A stretch of DNA of 64,000 nt from Dehalococcoidia bacterium (GTDB lineage: Bacteria > Chloroflexota > Dehalococcoidia > UBA2979). This document shows positions 24,024 to 32,408 of the stretch, piece by piece. Every line of letters begins with the position of its first letter. The first letter of the stretch is position 1. The stretch spans positions 248,001 to 312,000 of the forward strand of contig WHSU01000001.1 of the NCBI GenBank assembly GCA_009379925.1, in the 5' to 3' direction. A program made the translations under genes and the position numbers. Under the pieces are notes generated by a model. That model was not told where the DNA came from. It searched no databases and saw only the letters and a program-made list of their open reading frames with translations.

Positions 24024-25415
24024 ATGCCGGGACCCGGCCGCATCGGGCAATGGGTGCAGTGGGCGCAGCGTGCCCGAGAGGCCGCGGCGGCCTCGAGCGC
24101 TGCGCCGCCCTCCGATGGGGGCGGCGCGGTCACCGCCGAGCAGCTCCGTCGCGCAATCCGCGAGGGCGAACTGGTGGTGCACTACCAGCCGGTGGTGGCG
24201 ACTGAGGACGGCCAGATCGCGGGCCTGGAGGCACTGGTGCGCTGGGAGCAGCCGGAGCGCGGGCTCCGCCATCCCGGCGCGTTCATGGCGCTGCTACGAG
24301 ACCCGGACGTGGCCCGTCCGCTGGGCGAGTTCGTCCTGCGCGCCGCATGTGGGTTCGTCCGCGACCTGCAGCCGGATGCGCCCGGCGTCTGGCTGACGGT
24401 GAACGTCACCCGCAGCGAGCTGATCGACGGCGCCCTGCAGGCCACCATCCAGCGCATCCTGGACGAAACGGGCCTGGACCCCGTCCTGCTGGAACTTGAG
24501 GTCGACGAGGAAGGGATCCTAGGTGAGGAGGAGCGCGTTACCGGTGCGCTGGAAGCGCTGCGCGCCCTCGGTGTCCGGGTCGGGCTGGACGGTGTGGGGT
24601 CGGACGACGCCTCGGTGGAGCACGTGCAACGCCTGCCCATCGACGCGGTCAAGGTCGACATGCGCATCGCCGCCCGGGCGGACGCGATCCGCGACTCGCT
24701 GGTCGCGGCCGTAGAGGCGGCGCGGACGCGCGGCCTGCCGGTCACCGCGAAGCGGGCCCAGCACCCCAAGCGCATGGCGGAAGACCCGGACGAGCAGCGC
24801 CTGTTCGATGACGTGCGGCCGGACTTCGTGCAGAGCTACGCCTACGGCGAGCCCGGCCCGCCGGTCGCCATCTGGAAGGCGCTGGCGGCGGTCGCCGCCA
24901 CACCGCCCCCACGCCCACCGCGCCCGTCACCTGTGGCGCAGGGCGCGCCGGTCGAGGAGCCCACCGAAGCGCCCAAGGTCGAGTCCGCGGTGGAGCCACC
25001 CTCGTCGGCGCCCACGTTCGCGATGCTGCCGTCCACCGCGGACCCGGAGCCGTCCCCGGAACCGGCATCCGTTGCGCCGCCCCTCGCACCAGCGCCCGAC
25101 GCACCGATGCTCGACGCACGGCCCGCCCCTCCGCGCCAGGTCACCCTCGCACGCCCGCTGCTTCGCGTGACGTCCGCGATGATCCGCGTGGAACCCGCCC
25201 CGGACGCCGACACCGCCGAGATGCTGGCCGCGGACATCCGCCGCCGTCCGGAGGTCGATGCCGTCTCGGTGCTCTCGCGTGACGAGGCTGGCTGCTGGCT
25301 CTGGGTCACCGCCTCGACCTCGGCCGCCCTGCTGGCGGTCGTCGAGGAGATGGCGCTGCTCCAGGTCGAGCGGGACGTTGAGGCGGAGCGCGACACGGAC
25401 GCGGAGGCAGCCTAG
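24024..25415 (+). CDS. Degenerate EAL-domain protein with a Pro-rich linker and C-terminal domain
   Basis: 463 residues; SD TAGGAGGA. Residues ~35-285 form an EAL fold: LRRAIREGELVVHYQPVV, LEALVRWEQPERG, VWLTVNVTRSEL, LLELEVDE and IDAVKVDMRIA. The EAL triplet is kept, but DDFGTG is replaced by LDGVGSDD and the late glutamate motif (A.GVE) by TAKRAQ. Metal and catalytic residues needed for c-di-GMP hydrolysis are therefore missing, and a c-di-GMP receptor or protein-binding role is more likely. A long Pro/Glu-rich linker (~300-375) leads to a ~90-residue C-terminal domain of unknown type. It overlaps the convergent YkgJ-type gene by four bases. Confidence 0.8.
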   Translation: MPGPGRIGQWVQWAQRAREAAAASSAAPPSDGGGAVTAEQLRRAIREGELVVHYQPVVATEDGQIAGLEALVRWEQPERGLRHPGAFMALLRDPDVARPLGEFVLRAACGFVRDLQPDAPGVWLTVNVTRSELIDGALQATIQRILDETGLDPVLLELEVDEEGILGEEERVTGALEALRALGVRVGLDGVGSDDASVEHVQRLPIDAVKVDMRIAARADAIRDSLVAAVEAARTRGLPVTAKRAQHPKRMAEDPDEQRLFDDVRPDFVQSYAYGEPGPPVAIWKALAAVAATPPPRPPRPSPVAQGAPVEEPTEAPKVESAVEPPSSAPTFAMLPSTADPEPSPEPASVAPPLAPAPDAPMLDARPAPPRQVTLARPLLRVTSAMIRVEPAPDADTAEMLAADIRRRPEVDAVSVLSRDEAGCWLWVTASTSAALLAVVEEMALLQVERDVEAERDTDAEAA

Positions 25416-25933
25416 CCAGCTACCGCCCGCACGAGCCTCGGGTCGTCCTCGTGGACGACGACCATACCGAACCACGTGCATCGGGGGAACGCGCCGGTCT
25501 GCAACCGCACCTCGCCGAGCGCCTGCAGGTCGCGGTCCAGAGCCGGGGAGCCGACCGGGAACTCGCCGCACCGGTCTGGGCGTGCCTGATCATGGCGTAG
25601 GCAGCGGCCGCTGCCGTCCGGCTGCGGGTCGAAGGCCGTACATCGAAAGCGCGTGGGGCTGAGTTCCGCCCCGTCCTCGGGCGTGCACGGACGGTCCACC
25701 CACCCGCCGTCGGCGCGCCCGAGCGGGATGATCAACGGACCGTCCAACCCCAGGCTGCGGAACTGGTCGGCGGGCAGGGCGCCCCACGTCCAGAACCCGT
25801 CGGTACGCCTCGAGTCGCAGCAGTCACCGCAGCCGTTGCAGGCCAGCGCGCGCGCCTCAGCCAAAGAGGTGTAGTGGGGCGCAGCGCGCCCGCTGGTATG
25901 GGAAGGGTCAACCGTCGGATCACCGTAGCGCAT
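25412..25933 (-). CDS. YkgJ-family cysteine cluster protein
   Basis: 173 residues. An N-terminal ACNGCGDCCDSR (CxxCxxCC) cluster is followed by CTAFDP, GRCLRHDQARPDRCGEFPVG and a late CTWFG. This is the pattern of the CxxCxxCC (YkgJ) family, thought to bind zinc or an Fe-S cluster; function unknown. ATG 25933 has GGGAG at 5-6 bases; an alternative start lies at 25981. Its 3' end overlaps the EAL gene by four bases. Confidence 0.78.
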   Translation of the reverse strand: MRYGDPTVDPSHTSGRAAPHYTSLAEARALACNGCGDCCDSRRTDGFWTWGALPADQFRSLGLDGPLIIPLGRADGGWVDRPCTPEDGAELSPTRFRCTAFDPQPDGSGRCLRHDQARPDRCGEFPVGSPALDRDLQALGEVRLQTGAFPRCTWFGMVVVHEDDPRLVRAVAG

Positions 25934-26067
25934 CGGGACTCCCGGCCCGCCGGCCGTCGCCGGAGGTGAGACACCGATCATAGGCTGACCATGCACGCAC
26001 AAGCATCGGGCGTTCGAGGACGCTCGGAAACCTGGGCCCCGGAGCACCGGGCCCAGATGGCTAGGCG

Positions 26068-26487
26068 TTACGCGGCAACCTTGAAGAACTGCGTCACCTT
26101 CGTGCTGCCGCAGGTGACGTCCACGGTGAAGCTACCGTTGGGGACGGTCTCGGGCATCGTCCATGTCCAGGCGATCTGTCCGGAGGCATCCGCGGTCCCG
26201 CTTCCGAGGCCTTCCGCGTTGAGGTCGGTGCGGAACGGCGTCAGCACGCGCAGCACACACGCGGTGCCCTCGGGCGTCCCGACCGTGAGCGTGACGTCAT
26301 CGCCGGCCGCGACGGTCTCAGGCAACTCGACGATCTCGACGCTCGGTCCCTCGGGGCGGCCACTGCCGGACGACGACGTGTTCGTGGCGCCGCCACCGCC
26401 CCCGCCTTCGGCGGCGTCTCCGTCGCCTCCGCAGGCCACGGCCAGCGAGGCGAGCAGGGTCAGGGCAATGATCCCGAGAGCCTTCAT
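26068..26487 (-). CDS. Small secreted lipoprotein
   Basis: 139 residues. The signal is MKALGIIALTLLASLAVACG with the lipobox at LAVAC, then a Gly/Ser-rich tether. The mature part (~50-139) is a beta-rich domain: SVEIVELPETVAAGDDVTLT, TACVLRVLTPF, QIAWTWTMPETVPNGSFTVD and VTCGSTKVTQFF. It has the look of an Ig-like/bacterial surface-bound fold with two cysteines that could pair. No specific family. It is divergent from the LuxR/AAA gene at 26789, with 301 bases between. Confidence 0.75.
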   Translation of the reverse strand: MKALGIIALTLLASLAVACGGDGDAAEGGGGGGATNTSSSGSGRPEGPSVEIVELPETVAAGDDVTLTVGTPEGTACVLRVLTPFRTDLNAEGLGSGTADASGQIAWTWTMPETVPNGSFTVDVTCGSTKVTQFFKVAA

Positions 26488-26775
26488 ATGGACATCCGAT
26501 CCTGTGCGCGGTGTTGATATCGGACCGTCTGTCTCGGCTAGGTCATACCGCCTCCCGGATCCGCCCAGCCACATCGCAATCATGATACGCATTTGACTGC
26601 CCTGCGGATCGCCAGGCACGCAACAACATCCGTCGTCGCAAAGCGCCAGGTGAGCGACCACGAAACGGACGCCCTGCGAACCTCGATGCCGGGGCGGCCC
26701 GTCATCGTGCCGGGACTCTAGCGACCTGCGAGGAGATCGCCAAGCCCACGTCGTTCGGAGACAGGACGGCTTGCG

Positions 26776-26781
26776 TATGCT
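26776..26781 (+). promoter_or_regulatory. -10-like TATGCT, 7 bases before the LuxR/AAA start
   Basis: TATGCT ends at 26781 and ATG is at 26789. The same hexamer with the same 7-base spacing precedes the dehydrogenase start at 62042. This arrangement suggests a leaderless mRNA and makes ATG 26789 the likely start, because the earlier in-frame TTG 26771 and ATG 26777 fall before or inside the hexamer. Confidence 0.5.
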
Positions 26782-26788
26782 TCCCGCC

Positions 26789-29689
26789 ATGAGCGAGTTG
26801 CGGGTCCCACGGGTGAGCCCGGATCTAGTCGGGCGCGACGAAGAACGAGGGGCGCTGCGGCAGCTCGTGGACGGCGCCGCCGCGGGCGCCGGCGCCGTGC
26901 TGCTGCTCTCCGGGGAGGCCGGCGTCGGGAAATCGCGGCTCGCGGGCGAGCTACGGGCGACGGCGGAACAGCGAGGGCTGACCGTCCTCTTCGGCCATGG
27001 CTACCCGGAGGACCAGGCCGTCCCCCTCGCCGCGCTGGCCGACGTGGCCGGCCTGTCCGACCTCGATGCGCCGGAGGACAGCGCACGTCCCGTGCGGACA
27101 CTCGCGCTCAGTCGGGCCCTGGAAGCGGCGGCATCGAGGCGTCCGCATTGCCTCGTCCTGGAGGACGCGCACTGGAGCGATGAGGCGAGCCTGGAGGTCT
27201 TCGCGCGGCTGGCCCGGCGCGCCCACCAGCTCCCCTTGCTGCTCGCACTGACGTTCCGCCCCGAGCAGACCGACGCCGCGCTGCGAGCATTCCTCGACGC
27301 GCTCGACCGCGACCGGCGGGCGGTCGAGCTACGGGTGGGGCCGCTCTCGCCGGCACAGACCGGCGCCCTCGTTCAGCGCCTCCTCGGCATGCGGCGCCTG
27401 CCGCGACGCGAAATGACGGAGGCCCTGCACGGCTTGACCGAGGGCAACCCATTCTTCATCGAGGAGACCCTCCACGCGGTGATCGAGGCCGGGCAGCTCG
27501 ACCCGGCGTCGGACACGTGGGACGCGCGGGTGCTCGACCAGCTACGCCCGCCGCGGGCCGTGCAACACGCGGTCCAGCGCCAGCTCGAATCGGTCGATGA
27601 GGCCACCCGGCACGTGCTCACGCTCGCCGCGGTGATGGGGCGGCGGTTCGACCTCGATGCCGTCGCCGCTGTCGAGGGCCGGCCCGTCGCCGACCTGCTG
27701 CCCTCGATCCGGCAGGCGGTGGGGGCGCAGTTGGTCGTCGATGCGACGGACGGAGACCTCCAGTTCCGGCACGCCCTGACTCGCGAGGCGATCTACTCGG
27801 ACCTGCTCGCGCGCGAACGGCAGGAGATGCATCTGGCAGTGGCACGGTCGTTCGAGGGGCAGGGTGGCGACGATGCAGGCGCCTCGGCAGGCACGCTGGC
27901 GCATCACTACTACCGGGCGCGCGAGTGGGCACGGGCGCTGGAGTGGTCGGAGCGCGCCGCCGAGGCCGCCATCGAGATGTCCGCGCCCCGGGCGGCCACG
28001 GCCATGCTCACGCAAGCTATCCACGCCGCCGAGCAGCTCGGCCGGACACCGTCCGTGTCGATGCGATCGCGCCGCGCGGCCGCTCGGGAGACCGTGGGCG
28101 ACTTCGCCGGCTCGCGCGAGGACTACGAGCTGGCACTGTCGCTGGCACGGTCCGCGAGAGCGCCCGCCGAGGAGTTCGCGGCGCTGCTCGCGCTCGGCAT
28201 GCTGTGGGCCTCCCGAGACTACGAGTCAGCCGAGCACTACTACCTCGAGGCACTCGCGCTCGCGCGGACGGTCGCGGACCCGCTGCTGATCGCGCGGGCG
28301 CTGAATCACGTGGGCAACTGGCAAGCGAACGCCGGCGACCCGGCCGTCGCGTGCGAGCAGCACGAGGAGGCGCTCGCACTCGCGGAGGCCACGGAGGACC
28401 GACGCGCCATCGCCGAAACGCTCGACCTGCTGGGGATGGCCCTGGTGATGAGAGCGCAGTACGGCGGCGCCATCGGACCGTTCGCGCGCGCACTCGCGGC
28501 GGCGGAGTCGCTTGGAGACGAGCGGATGCTCGCTTCCCTGCTCGCCACCGTCAGCGGATACGCCGGGGCTGCGGAGATGGCTGCCACCTGGCTGCCTCCC
28601 GATGTCGGCTGGGGGGTCCCGGAGGGGGAGCAGGCGCTGCGCATCGCGCGCGCGCTCGAGTGGCCGGCCGGCGAGGCCTACGCACTGACCGCGCTCGCCG
28701 CTGCCTACCAGGCGCGAGGCGAATACGGCCGCGCCCTCGATCTCGCCACAGCCGCCCTCGACATCGCAGAAGCCGTGGGCCACCAGCAGTGGACGCTCGG
28801 GTGCCTCGCAACCCTGGGGGAGATCGAGGCGGACCTCCACCGCTGGGAGGAGGCGCGGGAGCACGTCTCACGCGCCCTCGCACTCGCGGAGTCGCTGCAC
28901 TCCCGGTTCTGGGAGGGTGTCTCCCGCGCGCAGCTGGCGCGTGGCCTGATCGTGAGCGGCGACGCCGTGGGCGCGTCTGCGCTGCTCGATGCTGGCCGTG
29001 CCCCGCTGCTGGACACCCAGGACGGCAGACTCCTCATGCTCGTCCGGGGCCAGGCTGCGTTGCGGCTGGGGGACACGCAAGCCGCGCATCATGCCGCCCA
29101 GCGACTGATCGAGACGAGCGCCGGCGGCCCGGATGGGGTCATGCCGCACGTCTGGCGGTTGCTCGGTGAGACGCTCGCCGCCCGCGGAGACATCGAGGGC
29201 GCACAGACGCACCTCCGGGAGGGGCGCGAGACGGCGCGACAGTACGGCTGGCGTGCCGAGGAGTGGCGCGCGACGTGCGCGCTCGCCCGCCTGCTGGATA
29301 CGGCGGGCGACGACCGGGCGACCGAGGAGTGGGCGGCGGCCGCGCAGCGGCTGGACCTGCTCGCCGCGTCGCTACCGGAGGGCGGAGCGGCACGTCAGCA
29401 GTTTCTCGAACGCGCCGCGGCGCAAGAGGGCTTGCCCCGCCGTCAGCGCGAGTCGTCGCGTCCCGCGGGCCTCACCGCGCGCGAGCATGAGGTGCTCACG
29501 CTGATCGCATCGGGCCTCTCGAACGCGGAGATTGCCGCACGCCTCGTCATCGAACGGCGCACGGTCGAGACGCACGTCGCGCACATCTTTCGCAAGACGG
29601 ACGTCGCCACACGGCACCAGGCCATCCGCTGGGCGCTCGAGCACGGTATCGGCGCTCCCGAGTCCCGGCCACCCACCCCCACTCCGTAG
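26789..29689 (+). CDS. Large LuxR-family regulator with AAA ATPase and TPR repeats
   Basis: 966 residues. The N-terminus has LVGRDEERGALRQLVDGAAA, Walker A LLSGEAGVGKSRLAGEL and Walker B CLVLEDAHWSDEAS. About 550 residues of helical TPR-like repeats follow (for example ARALNHVGNWQANAGDPAVA). The C-terminal LuxR HTH is LTAREHEVLTLIASGLSNAE, then IAARLVIERRTVETHVAHIF. It belongs to the same LAL/MalT-like class as the gene at 19960. The SAM methyltransferase starts 119 bases downstream on the same strand and could be a target. Start choice rests on the TATGCT element. Confidence 0.88.
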   Translation: MSELRVPRVSPDLVGRDEERGALRQLVDGAAAGAGAVLLLSGEAGVGKSRLAGELRATAEQRGLTVLFGHGYPEDQAVPLAALADVAGLSDLDAPEDSARPVRTLALSRALEAAASRRPHCLVLEDAHWSDEASLEVFARLARRAHQLPLLLALTFRPEQTDAALRAFLDALDRDRRAVELRVGPLSPAQTGALVQRLLGMRRLPRREMTEALHGLTEGNPFFIEETLHAVIEAGQLDPASDTWDARVLDQLRPPRAVQHAVQRQLESVDEATRHVLTLAAVMGRRFDLDAVAAVEGRPVADLLPSIRQAVGAQLVVDATDGDLQFRHALTREAIYSDLLARERQEMHLAVARSFEGQGGDDAGASAGTLAHHYYRAREWARALEWSERAAEAAIEMSAPRAATAMLTQAIHAAEQLGRTPSVSMRSRRAAARETVGDFAGSREDYELALSLARSARAPAEEFAALLALGMLWASRDYESAEHYYLEALALARTVADPLLIARALNHVGNWQANAGDPAVACEQHEEALALAEATEDRRAIAETLDLLGMALVMRAQYGGAIGPFARALAAAESLGDERMLASLLATVSGYAGAAEMAATWLPPDVGWGVPEGEQALRIARALEWPAGEAYALTALAAAYQARGEYGRALDLATAALDIAEAVGHQQWTLGCLATLGEIEADLHRWEEAREHVSRALALAESLHSRFWEGVSRAQLARGLIVSGDAVGASALLDAGRAPLLDTQDGRLLMLVRGQAALRLGDTQAAHHAAQRLIETSAGGPDGVMPHVWRLLGETLAARGDIEGAQTHLREGRETARQYGWRAEEWRATCALARLLDTAGDDRATEEWAAAAQRLDLLAASLPEGGAARQQFLERAAAQEGLPRRQRESSRPAGLTAREHEVLTLIASGLSNAEIAARLVIERRTVETHVAHIFRKTDVATRHQAIRWALEHGIGAPESRPPTPTP

Positions 29690-29808
29690 CCCCTCGCTGC
29701 TTCTCCGTGCGTGCGTTCGGCCGGGTTCCGTGCGCGCACGGACGACCGGCCGGCCGCGCCCCGCGAGCATGGCCACATCGAGTCGAGGACAGCGAGAGGA
29801 GCAGTGAG

Positions 29809-30936
29809 ATGACCACGACTGAGGCCAGGCCTGATGTCCCGCAGGCCGAGGCGGGAGTGGCTTCCGAGGCAGAGGCGTTCGCCGGACGCGTGTTCGAGTC
29901 GACGGTGGCGGCCGCGGAGGTCCTGATGTTGTACGTCGGCGAGCGACTGGGCCTGTACCGCGCGCTCGCGGACGGCGGTCCGGCCACCTCGACGGAGCTG
30001 GCGCAACGGGCCGGCATCCACGAGCGCTACGCGCGCGAGTGGCTGGAGCAGCAGGCGACCGCGGGCACTCTGGAGGTGCCCGAACCGAACGCCGACCCCG
30101 GCCAGCGCCGCTATGCGTTCCCGGCCGCCCACGCCGAGGTCCTGCTGGACGGTGACAGTCTGAATTTCCTGGGGCCGGTGGCCCGGCTGGTGGTGGGCGC
30201 CAGCCTCCAGATCCCCGCCCTGATCGAGGCCTACCGCACGGGCGAGGGCGTCCCGATGGCGCAGTACGGCCCGGACATGGTGACCGGCCAGGCGGACCTC
30301 AACCGCCCGCTCTTCCTCGGGCCGCTGGTCACGGAGTGGCTCCCGAGCATCGTCGACGTGCACGAGCGGCTCAGTTCGAGCGCGGAACCGCGGGTCGCGG
30401 ACATCGCGGCCGGAGGTGCGTGGTCCAGCATCGGCATCGCGCGGGCCTACGAGCGAGTGCGGGTCGATGCCTTCGACCTCGACCCTGCCTCGGTGGCGCT
30501 GGCCGAGCGGAACATCCGCGAACAGGGGCTGGCGGACCGGGTGACCGTGCATCTCCAGGATGCGACGGATGCGACGCTGGTAGGCCGCTACGACCTCGTC
30601 ACCATCCTCGAGGCGTTGCACGACATGTCGCGGCCCGTCGACGCGCTGCGCACCGCCCGCCGGCTCATCGGCGAGGGTGGCGCGGTCGTGATCATGGACG
30701 AACGGACGGCCGAGGAGTTCGAACCCGCCACGCAGGACCCGGTGGAGCGGTTCCTGTACGCCGTGAGCATGCTGGCCTGCCTCCCCATGAGTATGGCGGA
30801 GCAGCCCTCGGCGGCCACCGGCACCGTGATTCGCCCGGCGACGGTCGACCGCTACGCGCGCGAGGCCGGCTTCGAGCGGGTCGAGGTGTTGCCGATCGAG
30901 CACCTGTTCTTCCGCCTCTACCGCCTGCACCCGTAG
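29809..30936 (+). CDS. SAM-dependent methyltransferase with N-terminal winged helix
   Basis: 375 residues from ATG 29809 (GAGAGGAG upstream). Residues ~20-95 form a winged-helix dimerisation domain (YRALADGGPATSTELAQRAG, YAREWLEQQATAGTLE) as in class I O-methyltransferases. Residues ~195-310 are the Rossmann methyltransferase: VADIAAGGAWSSIGIARAY, VDAFDLDPASVALAERNI and DLVTILEALHDMSRPVDALR. The glycine motif AAGGAWSS is weaker than the usual GxGxG, yet an acidic residue for the ribose (FDLD) is present. Substrate unknown; it follows a LuxR/AAA regulator. Confidence 0.87.
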   Translation: MTTTEARPDVPQAEAGVASEAEAFAGRVFESTVAAAEVLMLYVGERLGLYRALADGGPATSTELAQRAGIHERYAREWLEQQATAGTLEVPEPNADPGQRRYAFPAAHAEVLLDGDSLNFLGPVARLVVGASLQIPALIEAYRTGEGVPMAQYGPDMVTGQADLNRPLFLGPLVTEWLPSIVDVHERLSSSAEPRVADIAAGGAWSSIGIARAYERVRVDAFDLDPASVALAERNIREQGLADRVTVHLQDATDATLVGRYDLVTILEALHDMSRPVDALRTARRLIGEGGAVVIMDERTAEEFEPATQDPVERFLYAVSMLACLPMSMAEQPSAATGTVIRPATVDRYAREAGFERVEVLPIEHLFFRLYRLHP

Positions 30937-30960
30937 GCGCCTGAGCGGAGCCGGCGGTCG

Positions 30961-31524
30961 TCAGGCGGACGCCACGCGCAGCCGCATGACGTGCCGCCGG
31001 CTCCCCACACGGCCGACCTCCTCGAAGCCGGCCGCGAGGAAGGTCGGACGGAACCCCATGAAGCGATAGCTGGGTGAGCCAGGATCGACAGGGTATGCCT
31101 CGACGACATCGGCGCCCTTCGACCTCGCGTGGTCGACGGCGGCGCGGAGCAGGCCCGTCTGGATGCCTCGCCGCCGCGCCGAGGACCGCACGAAGAAGCA
31201 GACGACCGACCGCACATCCGTCCCGGCCGCGTACTCCCCACCGCCCAGGGCGCGCTCCCGATAGGTATTGCGTGGAGCGATGGAACACCACCCGACGGGC
31301 TGCCCATCGAGGGAGGCAAGCAGCCCGATGGGCGTGCCGGCGCGCACCCGCTCCTCCATCGCCGCCCGCCGGCCCTCGAGGTCGAGCTTCGCGCGCACGC
31401 CGCCCGGCTCGCGCCAGAGGAGACACCAGCAGTTGCGTGGCCCGCCCCTGCCCTCGAACACACTCACGAGGTCCGGCCAGCGGGCCTCGTCGACTTCGTG
31501 GAACTCGAGGTGTTCCGCGATCAC
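30961..31524 (-). CDS. GNAT family N-acetyltransferase
   Basis: 187 residues. RNCWCLLWREPGG and PIGLLASLDGQPVGWCSIAP are followed by the acetyl-CoA part VVCFFVRSSARRRGIQTGLL (RRxGI), then YPVDPGSPSYRFMGFRPTFLAAGFEEV, which is characteristic of a GNAT subgroup with an N-terminal NCWC segment. GTG 31524 lies 4 bases after the kinase stop, so the two should be co-transcribed. Substrate unknown; a link to kinase signalling rests only on position. Confidence 0.85.
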   Translation of the reverse strand: MIAEHLEFHEVDEARWPDLVSVFEGRGGPRNCWCLLWREPGGVRAKLDLEGRRAAMEERVRAGTPIGLLASLDGQPVGWCSIAPRNTYRERALGGGEYAAGTDVRSVVCFFVRSSARRRGIQTGLLRAAVDHARSKGADVVEAYPVDPGSPSYRFMGFRPTFLAAGFEEVGRVGSRRHVMRLRVASA

Positions 31525-31528
31525 GGCA

Positions 31529-32389
31529 CTACGCGCGGACGCCCGCCAGCGCCTCGGCCACGGCGGTGGCGCTCGCGTAGCGGGCGTCCGGGGACTTCTC
31601 CAGCAGGCGCAACAACACCGCTTCGAGCGCGGGCGGGACGTCCCCGCGTACATCGGTTGGTGGCGGGACCGGATCGGAGCGGTGGCGCATCGCCACGACC
31701 AACGGGTCGTCGCCCTCAAAGGGCAGGTGCCCGGTGAACAGCCGGTAGAGCACGACGCCCAGGGAGTAGAGATCGGACTGGACCGTCGCTGGAGCGCCGC
31801 TGGCCACCTCGGGCGCCAGGTACTGCGCGGTACCGAGCACCCAGCCGGCCTGGGTCATCTCGGCAGCGCCCGGCCCTCGCGCGATACCGAAGTCGACGAT
31901 CTTTACGTGGCCGGAGGGTGTGACCAGGATGTTCTGCGGTTTGATGTCGCGGTGGACGACTCCATGATCGTGCGCGTGCGCAAGGCCGAGGCACACCTGG
32001 GTCGCCCACGACACCCCACCGGCAACCCTCGGTACGCCGTGAGGGCCAATGAGGTCCGCCAGGCTCTTCCCCTCGACGAACTCCATGACGAGGTAGGGCA
32101 GCCCCCCCTCGACATCCACGTCGTAGACGGTGGCCAGGTTCGGGTGCGAGAGGCGCGCGAGCACCAGGCCCTCCCGCTGGAAGCGCGTCGCCTCCCCCGT
32201 CGCCGCGAGATGGGGGTGCAGCACCTTCACGGCGACCGGGCGCCGAAGTAGTCCGTCCTCGCCTCGGAAGATCGCCCCCATGGCGCCGCTGGCCAGCATC
32301 TCGCCCAGCGTGATGCGTCCACCGAGGACATCGCCGGTGCGTATGCCGGACCCGCTCATGGCACGGGCGGCGCCGGGCTCGACACTCAT
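31529..32389 (-). CDS. Soluble Ser/Thr protein kinase (PknB-like kinase domain only)
   Basis: 286 residues, all kinase domain. The Gly-rich loop is degenerate (LGEMLASGAMGAIFRG). The lysine is VAVKVLHPHL, followed by a catalytic loop VVHRDIKPQNILV, DFGIARG and the activation segment ending YLAPEVASG. All catalytic residues of an active Hanks-type kinase are present. Unlike PknB there is no transmembrane segment or PASTA repeat. The gene lies 20 bases after the pseudokinase-RodZ hybrid and 4 bases before the GNAT gene. With two FHA proteins opposite, FHA domains are likely readers of its phosphothreonines (inference). Confidence 0.93.
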   Translation of the reverse strand: MSVEPGAARAMSGSGIRTGDVLGGRITLGEMLASGAMGAIFRGEDGLLRRPVAVKVLHPHLAATGEATRFQREGLVLARLSHPNLATVYDVDVEGGLPYLVMEFVEGKSLADLIGPHGVPRVAGGVSWATQVCLGLAHAHDHGVVHRDIKPQNILVTPSGHVKIVDFGIARGPGAAEMTQAGWVLGTAQYLAPEVASGAPATVQSDLYSLGVVLYRLFTGHLPFEGDDPLVVAMRHRSDPVPPPTDVRGDVPPALEAVLLRLLEKSPDARYASATAVAEALAGVRA

Positions 32390-32408
32390 CGGGCGTGCCG
32401 TTGCCGGG

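Noticed and set aside
26771-26779. TTG 26771 or ATG 26777 as start of the LuxR/AAA gene
   Set aside because: They fall immediately before or inside the TATGCT element, and the residues gained are not family-like; ATG 26789 fits the leaderless spacing.
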